Below are positions 36,153-44,045 of a stretch of 57,174 nt of DNA, piece by piece. The first letter of the stretch is position 1. Each line of letters opens with the position of its first letter. Origin of the DNA: Clostridiales bacterium. GTDB taxonomy: Bacteria > Bacillota > Clostridia > Saccharofermentanales > Saccharofermentanaceae. Both the position numbers and the translations under genes were made by a program. Location: contig JAFWPB010000034.1 in NCBI GenBank assembly GCA_017545245.1, positions 1 through 57,174 on the forward strand, in the 5' to 3' direction. The notes under the pieces are model-generated. The model had not been told where the DNA came from, searched no databases, and worked only from the letters and a program-made list of their open reading frames with translations.

Positions 36153-36980
36153 CTACGAATTCGGCAGACTCAGCGGGTATGTTCCTCCGAGACGCGATTG
36201 TGCTAGAACAAGTCCAAGGATCTTACCATAGACGGCATCGATACTGAAACTACCAGGACCGAACTCCATCGAGAAAATCACATCAATATCCACCCTGTAT
36301 CCTGATTCTTCATAATCCAGAATCTTGTCAGTATTCTCACTGCGGTAACCACCTTTGTCCATCATTCCAAGGTGTTCAATAAGAAAGAAGCGATTTGTCT
36401 CCGGACAATATACCGCAAAATCTGGCCAGCGCTCCTTGCCGTTGATCATCATAATCGGCTCGTACTTGTACTCCAAGCCGAGGGATTCCAAAAGCTGCGC
36501 AATCAGAAGCTCCGACTTTGAACGGAACAAATGGCGTCCGTGGCGATAGCCATTCTTGATGCTCTGGTCATTATTTTCTACAAGAGCACACCACTCTTCG
36601 TACGAGAATTTTTGTGCTCGGTTGGTATTCTCCGGGATGATGCCCATTTCTTGAGAAGAAGCACTCAATCCCGGTCCCACAGGAGCACCCGAGCGACAAA
36701 CAACAGCCTCCTTCTTCAGTTCGAGAAGTGCTTTTCGCAACATAGCAATTTTGCGCGCAACAGGAATACACTTCTTACCAGTTTTAGAAGAGAGAGAAAG
36801 CTCGCCCCAAGTCAATTTCCCGTTTCTTGTCGTGCGGAAGCGAATCACTTCCACGGGTTTACCATTTTTATAGTGTCTGCCAAATGAAACTGAAGGGCTC
36901 TTTTTGATCTGTTCTTCCATCAAGGAAAGAGCAGTATTTCTAAGATTATGCGCTGCCCCAAGAATATGTGTTGAGATCAT
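36153..36980 (-). CDS. PD-(D/E)XK nuclease-like protein of unknown role
   Basis: A 275-residue soluble protein. The N-terminal half (about 1-105) is basic and resembles no domain I recognise. The C-terminal half fits a restriction-endonuclease-like fold: RSKSELLIAQLLESLGLEY (conserved Glu), ERWPDFAVY (the PD motif) and FFLIEHLGMMDKGGY, where the usual ExK reads EH. Related proteins with the EHLGMMD motif are, to my recollection, frequent in gut Clostridia. The ATG at 36980 follows GGAGGT. Array C starts 150 bp upstream. An AAAAGCACT word (36727) is read as KAL. Activity and partner are unknown. Confidence 0.6.
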   Translation of the reverse strand: MISTHILGAAHNLRNTALSLMEEQIKKSPSVSFGRHYKNGKPVEVIRFRTTRNGKLTWGELSLSSKTGKKCIPVARKIAMLRKALLELKKEAVVCRSGAPVGPGLSASSQEMGIIPENTNRAQKFSYEEWCALVENNDQSIKNGYRHGRHLFRSKSELLIAQLLESLGLEYKYEPIMMINGKERWPDFAVYCPETNRFFLIEHLGMMDKGGYRSENTDKILDYEESGYRVDIDVIFSMEFGPGSFSIDAVYGKILGLVLAQSRLGGTYPLSLPNS

Positions 36981-37453
36981 TTCTCATACCTCCGACATGC
37001 TGGATTTACTCGACATATCATTTAACATCACATAATCAGAACTATGAGTATGGAAAGAATATATCATCTTCCTCATGAAATGAAAAGATAATATAATCAT
37101 CATTTCTTCATTTTTGTTTTTTCTTCGACAGTCTGATGAGTGGTCTAATTTACCCCCTCTATCTGACCAACTATCAGACTTTTGACTGAATAGTCTGACA
37201 TCTGGTCTGATTTACCCACTCCATCTGACCAACTATCAGACTTTTGGATGAAAAGTCTGACATCTGGTCTAATTTACCCCCTCCATCTGACCAACTATCA
37301 GACTTTTGGATGAAAAGTCTGACATCTGGTCTAATTTACCCCCTTCATCTGACCAACTATCAGACTTTTGGGTGAAAAGTCTGACATCTGGTCTAATTTA
37401 CCCCCTCCATCTGACCAACCATCAGACTTTTCCAGACACAAAAAAAGCGGTGA
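36981..37453. other. Gap holding array C
   Basis: From 36981 to 37130 the DNA is AT-rich and should contain the promoter of the PD-(D/E)XK gene (TATATT-like elements near 37060-37090). The rest is array C and the rsmC-like gene's terminator. No gene seen. Confidence 0.6.
37131..37428. repeat. Array C: 62-bp tandem repeat of head-to-head half-units
   Basis: GTCTGA starts at 37131, 37193, 37255, 37317 and 37379; TCAGAC at 37174, 37236, 37298, 37360 and 37422; GGTCTRA at 37142, 37204, 37266, 37328 and 37390; TCTGACC at 37162, 37224, 37286, 37348 and 37410. All recur at exactly 62 bp. Within a unit the order is F, F', R', R with steps 12, 19, 12 and 19, so the second 31 bp is an inverted copy of the first (shared AAAAGTCTGA and TGGTC at the same spacing). 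TCAGACTTTT and AAAAGTCTGA face each other across a 5-base gap. Not a CRISPR. Confidence 0.85.
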
Positions 37454-37466
37454 TCACTTCACCGCC
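37436..37466 (-). terminator. Terminator of the RsmC-like gene
   Basis: GCGGTGA (37447-37453) pairs with TCACCGC (37459-37465). The minus strand continues with seven T. The stop codon lies in the loop. Confidence 0.8.
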
Positions 37467-38068
37467 TTAAGTATCCAGTATCCTGACTCTTTCGCGATCA
37501 CTTCGCAGCTCCCGAACTTTTCCTGGAGGTATTTCTCCGAAGAAGGCGCGCCTTGCTTCTTCTGCAGGACCACATACAGCAGTCCGCCCTCCGCCAGGTG
37601 ATCCCACGCCCCGTCGTAGAAGGCAAAGACCGTCTGCTTCCCGGCACGCACCGGCGGATTGGTCAGCACCACGTCAAAAGTTCCCTCAACAGAGGCGCAT
37701 CCGTCCGACTGGTAAATCTCCACGCATTTCACACTGTTGGCCTCGGCGTTTTCTTTCGCGAGCCCGAGCGCGCGCTGGTTGATGTCGACCATCGTCACTT
37801 CCATCGACGGGAAAACGCGCTTCATAATGATGCCGATCGGCCCATAGCCGCAGCCAAGATCCAGAAGCCGGCCCTTTTTCCGACCAAGGCCCGAAAGGTC
37901 CTCAATCGCCGTCTCCAAAAGCACCCTCGACCCGAAGTCCAGAAACTTCTTCGAAAACACCTCCGCGTCAGTGGTAAAAAAGAAATCCATTCCATGCATC
38001 CTCGCTTGGATGACATGGCGATCGGATTCCCCTTGTGGATTTTCTTCGTAATAATGTGCCAAAAGCAC
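37454..38068 (-). CDS. RsmC-like class I methyltransferase
   Basis: A 204-residue SAM-dependent methyltransferase of the 16S rRNA G1207-type (RsmC/YbxB) family. Motif I is LLDLGCGYGPIG, the acidic loop is MVDINQRA and the catalytic NPPVRAGK replaces NPPY. It corresponds to the C-terminal catalytic half only, the usual Gram-positive length. The start is a GTG at 38068, preceded by GGGGG, and the GTG lies inside an AAAAGCACT word (38061-38069), as in the small gene at 437-676. Confidence 0.85.
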   Translation of the reverse strand: MLLAHYYEENPQGESDRHVIQARMHGMDFFFTTDAEVFSKKFLDFGSRVLLETAIEDLSGLGRKKGRLLDLGCGYGPIGIIMKRVFPSMEVTMVDINQRALGLAKENAEANSVKCVEIYQSDGCASVEGTFDVVLTNPPVRAGKQTVFAFYDGAWDHLAEGGLLYVVLQKKQGAPSSEKYLQEKFGSCEVIAKESGYWILKAVK

Positions 38069-38111
38069 TATCCCCCAATCTTTTTCCTAATCTTTCCTTC
38101 CCGTTGCCTAC

Positions 38112-38152
38112 GCAGCTTCATACCGAGCCGGCAGTACGTGCAGCTTCATACC
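38112..38152. repeat. 13-bp direct repeat
   Basis: GCAGCTTCATACC occurs at 38112-38124 and 38140-38152, 28 bp apart, in the gap between the DUF1653 gene and the methyltransferase gene. No function is apparent. Confidence 0.45.
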
Positions 38153-38178
38153 TTCGTACTCCGCTTCGCTCCGTGCGC

Positions 38179-38685
38179 TCAGGCTTCGTCGATCTTTTCG
38201 AACCGGTGCACACCGTCTCTTACGATCTCGAGCCACATAGACGCAGGACGTACCCAGATCCGGAAAGGCTCGGAAAGCCCGCGGTAAACGACCATCCAGT
38301 CCTTGTTCTCAGTACTTCTTCCGACGCCCAGGACCTCGTAGCAGTTGCCCTTGTAATGACGGTATTTTCCATTGGAGAAACCTTCGTATGCCACGATCGC
38401 ATCCGCCGCCGCATGACGCACCGTCTCATTTTCTGACTGGGATAAAACAGAAAGCTGAAGGACCGCCTCCTGGCAGATCACTTTCTGCAGGCAAGGAATC
38501 AGAAGCAGATCCCAATCCGGATCATCTTTCTCTTCCACCGTCTTGGCCAGGTCGTTCCAGTCTCTCTCGCTGTACGCACGTAGATCGTTGATGATCTTCG
38601 CCTGAAGCGCCTCAGCCTGAACAGGATCGGACGCCGCATCCATCTCACGCAGTTTCTTATCCAGCCATTCAATACTCGGTAACAT
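38179..38685 (-). CDS. DUF1653 domain protein
   Basis: A 168-residue cytoplasmic protein. The N-terminal 90 residues are helical (IEWLDKKLREMD, then RAYSERDWNDLAKTVEEKD and a HEAT-like QLSVLSQSENETVRHAAADAIVAY). The C-terminal 65 residues match DUF1653: GKYRHYKGNCYEVLGVG, VVYRGL, IWVRPASMWLE and a final RFEKI. DUF1653 is a small beta domain of unknown function. The ATG at 38685 has an excellent AAGGAGG; the frame to 38760 would overlap the next gene. Confidence 0.85.
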   Translation of the reverse strand: MLPSIEWLDKKLREMDAASDPVQAEALQAKIINDLRAYSERDWNDLAKTVEEKDDPDWDLLLIPCLQKVICQEAVLQLSVLSQSENETVRHAAADAIVAYEGFSNGKYRHYKGNCYEVLGVGRSTENKDWMVVYRGLSEPFRIWVRPASMWLEIVRDGVHRFEKIDEA

Positions 38686-38756
38686 ACCCTGCCTCCTTCT
38701 GTCTCCCCATGTCGTCTGCGCCTTAAAGCGATGCTCTTCGCTGCCTTTTTGCGCAA

Positions 38757-39347
38757 TCAAGGAATCATGTATTCAATCGAGTTGATCTTTCCGTCAGCCA
38801 GTGTAACAAGCAACACGGAAGTTCCACGCTTATAAGTCAAAGTCGTATCCGTACTTTCATCCGGTTCACCATACTTTTCTTTTGCATCGTCCGCCTTCAT
38901 GCCGATCTCCAAGCCTTCCGGAGTTCTGACCAGGTCAGAGAGCAGACGGACATCGGAGATATAACTTGTACCATTATCCTTCGGCTCATAGATCGACAGC
39001 ACAATATCTGCATAGGTGTAGATATGGTCGGTACCATCGTGTGCACAGTTCGGCACATCCAGCTTGGAAACCTCTTTTCCAAGACCCGTCAGGACCGAAT
39101 CGGTATCTGTCGAACCCAGAAGGATATCCGTATCCCCGTATTTAAATGTAAAGTTTCCGGTCGTGTCGATCGTTACCTCGACACTTCCTTCTGCACTTGA
39201 CTCTTGCTTCGTTGTTTCCTCTACCTTGGCTGTCGTAGTCGCATCCGCCGCGGTAGTTCCCTTCGTGGAAACGGTCTTGGAATCCGAGCATGCTGCGAGA
39301 GAAAGTGCGATCGCCGCGCTCAGGATCCATATACTGATTTTCTTCAT
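38757..39347 (-). CDS. Lipoprotein of unknown function
   Basis: A 196-residue exported lipoprotein. The signal peptide ends in a clear lipobox (ALSLAAC). A Thr/Glu linker (about 25-50) is followed by a globular domain with paired beta segments (FTFKYGDTDILLGSTD; TYADIVLSIYEPKDNG; GLEIGMKADDAKEKYGEPD; LLVTLADGKINSIEYMIP). The GMxxDDAKxKYGEPD phrase is common in small clostridial lipoproteins that measure or bind envelope components, but no function is known. RBS GGAGAT upstream. Confidence 0.75.
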   Translation of the reverse strand: MKKISIWILSAAIALSLAACSDSKTVSTKGTTAADATTTAKVEETTKQESSAEGSVEVTIDTTGNFTFKYGDTDILLGSTDTDSVLTGLGKEVSKLDVPNCAHDGTDHIYTYADIVLSIYEPKDNGTSYISDVRLLSDLVRTPEGLEIGMKADDAKEKYGEPDESTDTTLTYKRGTSVLLVTLADGKINSIEYMIP

Positions 39348-39454
39348 TTCTTATCTCCTTCATCTCCGCAAGCGGAGTTCGTCTTTCCTATTATCGCAAT
39401 CTTCAGAACAGGATTCAATGCTGTTTCCTATCCATTCTGTCACTTTCCGCAACA

Positions 39455-42400
39455 TCACTTTTCCGAATCGCCGCTTTTAGCGCCGTCGGGTTTCTCAGCC
39501 TCGCCTTTTGCGTCGTCCTTCTTCTCCGCGGGTTTCTCGCCTTCGCCTTTTGCGTCGTCCTTCTTCTCCGCGGGTTTCTCGGCCTCGCCTTTTGCGTCGT
39601 CCTTCTTCTCAGCGGGTTTCTCGCCTTCGCCCTTCGCGTCGTCGCTCTTCGGTTCGTCTTTCTTTTCCGCAGCCTTCTCTGCGCCGCTCTCCTGCTGATT
39701 CTGCTTCTTATGGATATTGTTGATATCTTCGGTGGATCCGCCGCCTTCGTCGTCTTCCGCTCTAAAAGCACCTCTGTCGACAAGCCGCAGGAACGCGTCA
39801 ACAACATCCTCTTGCAGCTGCGTGCCGGAGACTTCCTTGATGATCGAGATGGCTTTCTCGAAATTCATGCGTTTTCTGTAAGGACGGTCGGAGTACATCG
39901 CGTCAAAAGTATCTGCCACTGCGATGATCTGGGCGACTCTCGGGATCTCGTCGCCCTTCAGGCCTTCCGGATAACCACGTCCATCCGGACGCTCGTGATG
40001 CGATCCCGCACCAATTGCCAGCTCCGGCATAATGCTGATATTCTTCAGCGTATGCTGACCAAGTGCCGAGTGCGACTTGATCCTCGCAAACTCTTCATCC
40101 GTAAGTTTTCCAGGCTTGTTCAGCACTTCCTCCGGAACACCGATCTTACCGATATCGTGAAGAAGTGCGATGTTATAGTACTTTTCGATCGTATCCTCAT
40201 CGTATCCGAGTTCACGCGTCAACATGGCCGTATACTCTGCAACACGGCTGGAGTGGCCATTTGTATACTTGTCCTTCATATCGATGACCTTAGCAAAAGC
40301 TTCGACGATCTCGCGGACGAGCAATTTGTTCTCCTGCTCTTTCTTTCTGAATCTCTCCATCTTCTTTCTGGTGTAGAGCATGAATAAAAGCGCACCAAAC
40401 AGAAGCAGGAACAGAACGCAGAATGTGCGGAACCAGTATCTCTCGAACACGGTCTTCTCTTTCACGATATTCACCGTAAGTTCCTGGATCGGGTTCTCAT
40501 GAGAGTCGAGAAGTTTCATCGTAAAGACGTACTTTCCGCCGGAAATATTCGTGTAATCCAGTCCTTTCAGGTCGCTTCTCTTGACGATCGTTTCCTGATT
40601 GTCAAAACCTTCCAGACGATAGGAAATCTCCGGGTTGATCATGGAGTAATTAAATACGAAAGCACAGATTGTGACCTTATGAATATCCTTCGGTACAGTG
40701 ATCACGCCTTCCGCATCCGGATAGAAACGCATGCCGTCGCCCTCCACATACGGAACGCTCATCATGACGTCATTCTTGAGATCGAAAGGCTCTTCAATAT
40801 TGACCTTCGCCACGCCCGTCGTACCGCAGATGTAAAGGTCGCCCTCTGGTGTCAGCGCACTATAGGAATTCGAGGTAGTAATGCACGGAAGTCCATCGTC
40901 ACGGCCATAAAAGTCCACTACGATATCTTTATCCAGTACCAGCGTTCCCGTCGGAACCACGTAGATTCCGTTACTGCTCAGGATCCACATCTCGCCCTTA
41001 CTGTTCTCGTACATGTCGAAATTGTTGGAATACGGGAAACTCTTGATCGTCCTGACCTCATAATCCCATGTCAGGAAAGAAATCGAATTACTCGTCACAA
41101 GCCAGTAGATGCCGCGGTCCGAGTCCTTTTTAATACGCATGACAATATCCGAAGAAAGGCCATCGTCCGTGCTGATACACTTAACGCCGTCTTTGCGGAT
41201 CACGTAGATACCGCCGCCGTCTGTTCCGGCCAGAATATCGCCGTTGTCAGCTTCTACTACCGTCAGGATCTCTGTGTTCTCGAACTGGTCACGGTTGACG
41301 TACAGCCGCTCGATCTTGTTGCTGCGGATAATAACAACGCCGCCTGTGCATGCTACGGCAAAAGAACCGTCCTCGCGTTCGCACACGGCACGTACGCGCT
41401 CGGATGGGAGTCCGTCCGCCTCGCGGAAAACCAGGACCTTACCATGATCATAACGCACGAGAGCATTTTTGCTATATGTGGAGAACCAGAGGCGGTCACG
41501 GCTGTCCTTGATGATCGAGCGTACTTTGGCCGTGCGGAGAAGCTCGATCAGGTCCGTCTCCGGAAGCACCTCGCCCGAAGCAGTCACTGCCTCCGTAATC
41601 GGGAACGTTGTGATTTGCTTATGACCTTCCAGTACGATCAGTCCGGAATTCTTGGTACCGATAAAAAGCTTGCCGTCATACAGGCAGGTAGAATATACCA
41701 CTTTATCGCTGAGTCCCGCGCCCTCGAAAATGTCCGTAAAGCGGTTCTCAACAATCTTCATGACACCCTGCTGGGAGGAGACGAACCAGAGATTGCCCTG
41801 GTAGTCCATCATCATGCCCTCGATGGAAGTATTCATCGGAATATTATCGAGCGTAAAGCACTGGTCATCTTCCAGATATCCGATACCATTGTCGGCGCAG
41901 ACCCACAGCTTTCCGTCAAGCATCGTCATGGAATTCAGGTAGGTAAGCGGCGACGTATCTATGCATTCCAGTTCTTGGGCCGTCTTACCGATCCGGCCAT
42001 AGTATATTTCGGAATTCTTGGTTGCGAGATAGACATACCCGGGATTCTCCGGATCCGGCAGAAGAGAATGGAGACTACTGATGCCAAGTTCTTTTGGAGT
42101 ATAGATATCTTTTACTTCTTTGTCCTGCAAGGTAAAGATTGCGCCGGCGGAGGTAGCGCCATAAACCATTCCGTCCGGAGCAGTCTTCAGGACCTGGATA
42201 TATTCACGGATCAGGTCGGTGTTATAGATCGTCTCGATCGTCATATTCTCATCGACCATGCAAAGACCGTTCGTAGTGCCAAGATAGATGTTTCCGTGAT
42301 CGTCTTCCGCGATCGACTGCACAGACAAAGAACGAAGTCCGTCTCTTTTGTTATAGACATGCCAGCTGTCGCCTTCAACCACTGCAACACCACAATCATT

Positions 42401-42859
42401 CGTTCCGACCCACAGGCGGTTCCTGGAATCGACAAACAGGCAGATCACGCTGGAGATCCCGTAGGAGGAATCGATTCTGGTAAACGTATTCCCGTCATAG
42501 CGGATCAGGCCGCTGTAGCTTCCGATCCAGATAAATCCGTCCCGTGTTTCGGCGACGGCATTGGCTTCCGATGTCGGAAGGCCGTTGGTGTTGTTATAGA
42601 GTATGGAAGAATATCCTTCACTTGTTTTCGTGGTGTAGATCGTCTCAGGAAGCGAATCGATATCCGAGGTTGAGGATGGGGTATCGCCGGACTCTTCCTC
42701 CTGACGTACGAAGCTCTCCGCAAATGCAGAAACAGAAGGAGTCTTAAGCACTGCGCCGCTTAAACAAGCGCCAGCAGTGACCGTAACGCAGAGCATCAAA
42801 GCCAGTCCGCGGCGGCTCCAATCCGTTGCTTTTGAAATAGAATCCTTCCAACCAGGCAT
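39455..42859 (-). CDS. Beta-propeller sensor with HD-GYP phosphodiesterase domain
   Basis: A 1134-residue membrane sensor. A signal sequence (LALMLCVTVTAGACL) is followed by two-component-regulator-type propeller repeats (about 70-650; phrases such as GFIWIGSYSGLIRYDG and NRLWVGTNDCG), a Y_Y_Y-like domain (about 713-786), one transmembrane helix (about 813) and an HD-GYP domain (about 870-1045). The metal-binding LLHDIGK, the H of GSHHERPDGRGYPEG and the DTFDAM motif are intact, so cyclic-di-GMP hydrolysis is likely. The tail is PAEKKDDAKGE(G/A)EK repeated about four times. The ATG at 42859 follows GGGAGCGGG. It follows the dlt-like genes and may respond to envelope polymers (inference). Confidence 0.85.
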   Translation of the reverse strand: MPGWKDSISKATDWSRRGLALMLCVTVTAGACLSGAVLKTPSVSAFAESFVRQEEESGDTPSSTSDIDSLPETIYTTKTSEGYSSILYNNTNGLPTSEANAVAETRDGFIWIGSYSGLIRYDGNTFTRIDSSYGISSVICLFVDSRNRLWVGTNDCGVAVVEGDSWHVYNKRDGLRSLSVQSIAEDDHGNIYLGTTNGLCMVDENMTIETIYNTDLIREYIQVLKTAPDGMVYGATSAGAIFTLQDKEVKDIYTPKELGISSLHSLLPDPENPGYVYLATKNSEIYYGRIGKTAQELECIDTSPLTYLNSMTMLDGKLWVCADNGIGYLEDDQCFTLDNIPMNTSIEGMMMDYQGNLWFVSSQQGVMKIVENRFTDIFEGAGLSDKVVYSTCLYDGKLFIGTKNSGLIVLEGHKQITTFPITEAVTASGEVLPETDLIELLRTAKVRSIIKDSRDRLWFSTYSKNALVRYDHGKVLVFREADGLPSERVRAVCEREDGSFAVACTGGVVIIRSNKIERLYVNRDQFENTEILTVVEADNGDILAGTDGGGIYVIRKDGVKCISTDDGLSSDIVMRIKKDSDRGIYWLVTSNSISFLTWDYEVRTIKSFPYSNNFDMYENSKGEMWILSSNGIYVVPTGTLVLDKDIVVDFYGRDDGLPCITTSNSYSALTPEGDLYICGTTGVAKVNIEEPFDLKNDVMMSVPYVEGDGMRFYPDAEGVITVPKDIHKVTICAFVFNYSMINPEISYRLEGFDNQETIVKRSDLKGLDYTNISGGKYVFTMKLLDSHENPIQELTVNIVKEKTVFERYWFRTFCVLFLLLFGALLFMLYTRKKMERFRKKEQENKLLVREIVEAFAKVIDMKDKYTNGHSSRVAEYTAMLTRELGYDEDTIEKYYNIALLHDIGKIGVPEEVLNKPGKLTDEEFARIKSHSALGQHTLKNISIMPELAIGAGSHHERPDGRGYPEGLKGDEIPRVAQIIAVADTFDAMYSDRPYRKRMNFEKAISIIKEVSGTQLQEDVVDAFLRLVDRGAFRAEDDEGGGSTEDINNIHKKQNQQESGAEKAAEKKDEPKSDDAKGEGEKPAEKKDDAKGEAEKPAEKKDDAKGEGEKPAEKKDDAKGEAEKPDGAKSGDSEK
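39480..39650 (-). repeat. 42-bp tandem repeat encoding a Lys/Glu/Asp-rich tail
   Basis: Four near-identical 42-bp units code for PAEKKDDAKGEGEK-type blocks at the C-terminus of the HD-GYP sensor. They are in frame and likely to vary in number. Confidence 0.75.
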
Positions 42860-42972
42860 ATTCCCGCTCCCTAATTTTGGCAAGCCAACACAAGCATCAG
42901 CCTGCCTATAAAATCACTCTATCACTCTGCAGGGAGATGGAAAAGAGGAGAACAAGAAGATTCATGAATTGT

Positions 42973-44031
42973 TCAGAGATTATTAATGTTTTTTGCCGTG
43001 TCGTAGCGCTGCTCAACTTCACTCCAGTATTCGGAAAGATCTGGGTCATCTTTGGCACTCTTGATCCCATACTTTTCCACCAGGATCTTTCCCAGATAGG
43101 AAGAACACTTCTCGGCACCGGTCACATTCATATGCAGTCCCGCATCGTAGGTATCCAGACTGTAGTCAATGCCGATCTCGTCCTCCGCGATGTCCAGCAT
43201 ATTGATGTAGAGCAGATCATTTTCTTTCGCATATTCGACCATCTGCGCATCCCACTCCTCGTACCAGTGCGGATACAAAGACGGTGACTTGATCAAGACC
43301 AGCTTAATTCCCTTTTCTTTGCAAAGCTGCGTCATCAGGTCAAGATAAGCCATTGCATAGTCGCCGAACTTCGGGTCGGCCAGCGGTTTCGGCGGCGGCA
43401 TCGCCCCTGCCGGCATGATCTCCGTTCTGAGGTAATAGCCGTTAAAAGACACAGTATCCTTCGTGAACCAATACTTGAAATCGTCGGAAGTCAGCTCATT
43501 CCAACGGCTGTGGTATCGAAGGAGCGGGAAAATGTATTCGATCATGCTTTCGCCCTCGCACATGGACGCCTTGATTGCGTTCCACTTGCTCGCACTCCAG
43601 CGCATGCCGTCGAGCGCCATACGGTTATACGCCTCATTTTGAGGTTCGTTATACATCAGGGACAGAACATTAAAGACGACCACATCCGGAGTCTCATACC
43701 GAAGCGCGTCCTCAAGAAGATAGTACGACTGCCAGACCAGCTGCTGCGCGCCGCCACGGATAAAGCTGTTGATGCCGAATTCTCTCCAGAGCTGCACGGT
43801 CGAGAAGTTCTCGTACACTTCACAGTCCCCAACGAAAAGAACTTGGTGACGTCCTTTTGATTCGTAATACTCGGCTGTAAGCACCCCCTCTGTGACTTCT
43901 CCCATATACTTCGGACGCAGGAGCAGATCGACTGCATAAACCAGCAGGCACGACGCCACGAGAAGCGCCAGAACCAATGCCACCCTGGCGATCTTCCTGT
44001 CTTTTTTCTTTTCGTGTACTATCTCAGACAT
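42973..44031 (-). CDS. DltD/SGNH-like envelope acyltransfer protein
   Basis: A 352-residue protein with one N-terminal membrane helix (VALVLALLVASCLLVYAVDLLL) and an extracytoplasmic domain like DltD and other SGNH-type proteins that act with MBOAT acyltransferases. The first block reads VLFVGDCEVYENFS, so the usual GDS/GSS serine is a cysteine (codon TGT). The His/Asp block is in DAGLHMNVTGAE. It sits 14 bp after the MBOAT gene in the order DltA-like, carrier protein, MBOAT, DltD-like. It should complete transfer of the activated amino acid to an envelope polymer. The ATG follows AAGGAGAGGAG. Confidence 0.75.
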   Translation of the reverse strand: MSEIVHEKKKDRKIARVALVLALLVASCLLVYAVDLLLRPKYMGEVTEGVLTAEYYESKGRHQVLFVGDCEVYENFSTVQLWREFGINSFIRGGAQQLVWQSYYLLEDALRYETPDVVVFNVLSLMYNEPQNEAYNRMALDGMRWSASKWNAIKASMCEGESMIEYIFPLLRYHSRWNELTSDDFKYWFTKDTVSFNGYYLRTEIMPAGAMPPPKPLADPKFGDYAMAYLDLMTQLCKEKGIKLVLIKSPSLYPHWYEEWDAQMVEYAKENDLLYINMLDIAEDEIGIDYSLDTYDAGLHMNVTGAEKCSSYLGKILVEKYGIKSAKDDPDLSEYWSEVEQRYDTAKNINNL

Positions 44032-44045
44032 GTCGTCTCCTCTCC

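Noticed and set aside
37131..37428. Array C as a CRISPR
   Set aside because: Whole 62-bp units are nearly identical, so there are no unique spacers.
40499..42673. 724-codon plus-strand frame opposite the HD-GYP sensor
   Set aside because: An antisense shadow; the minus strand carries recognisable domains and a good start. The same holds for long frames opposite serA, pyrG, asnB, DUF885 and the dlt-like genes.
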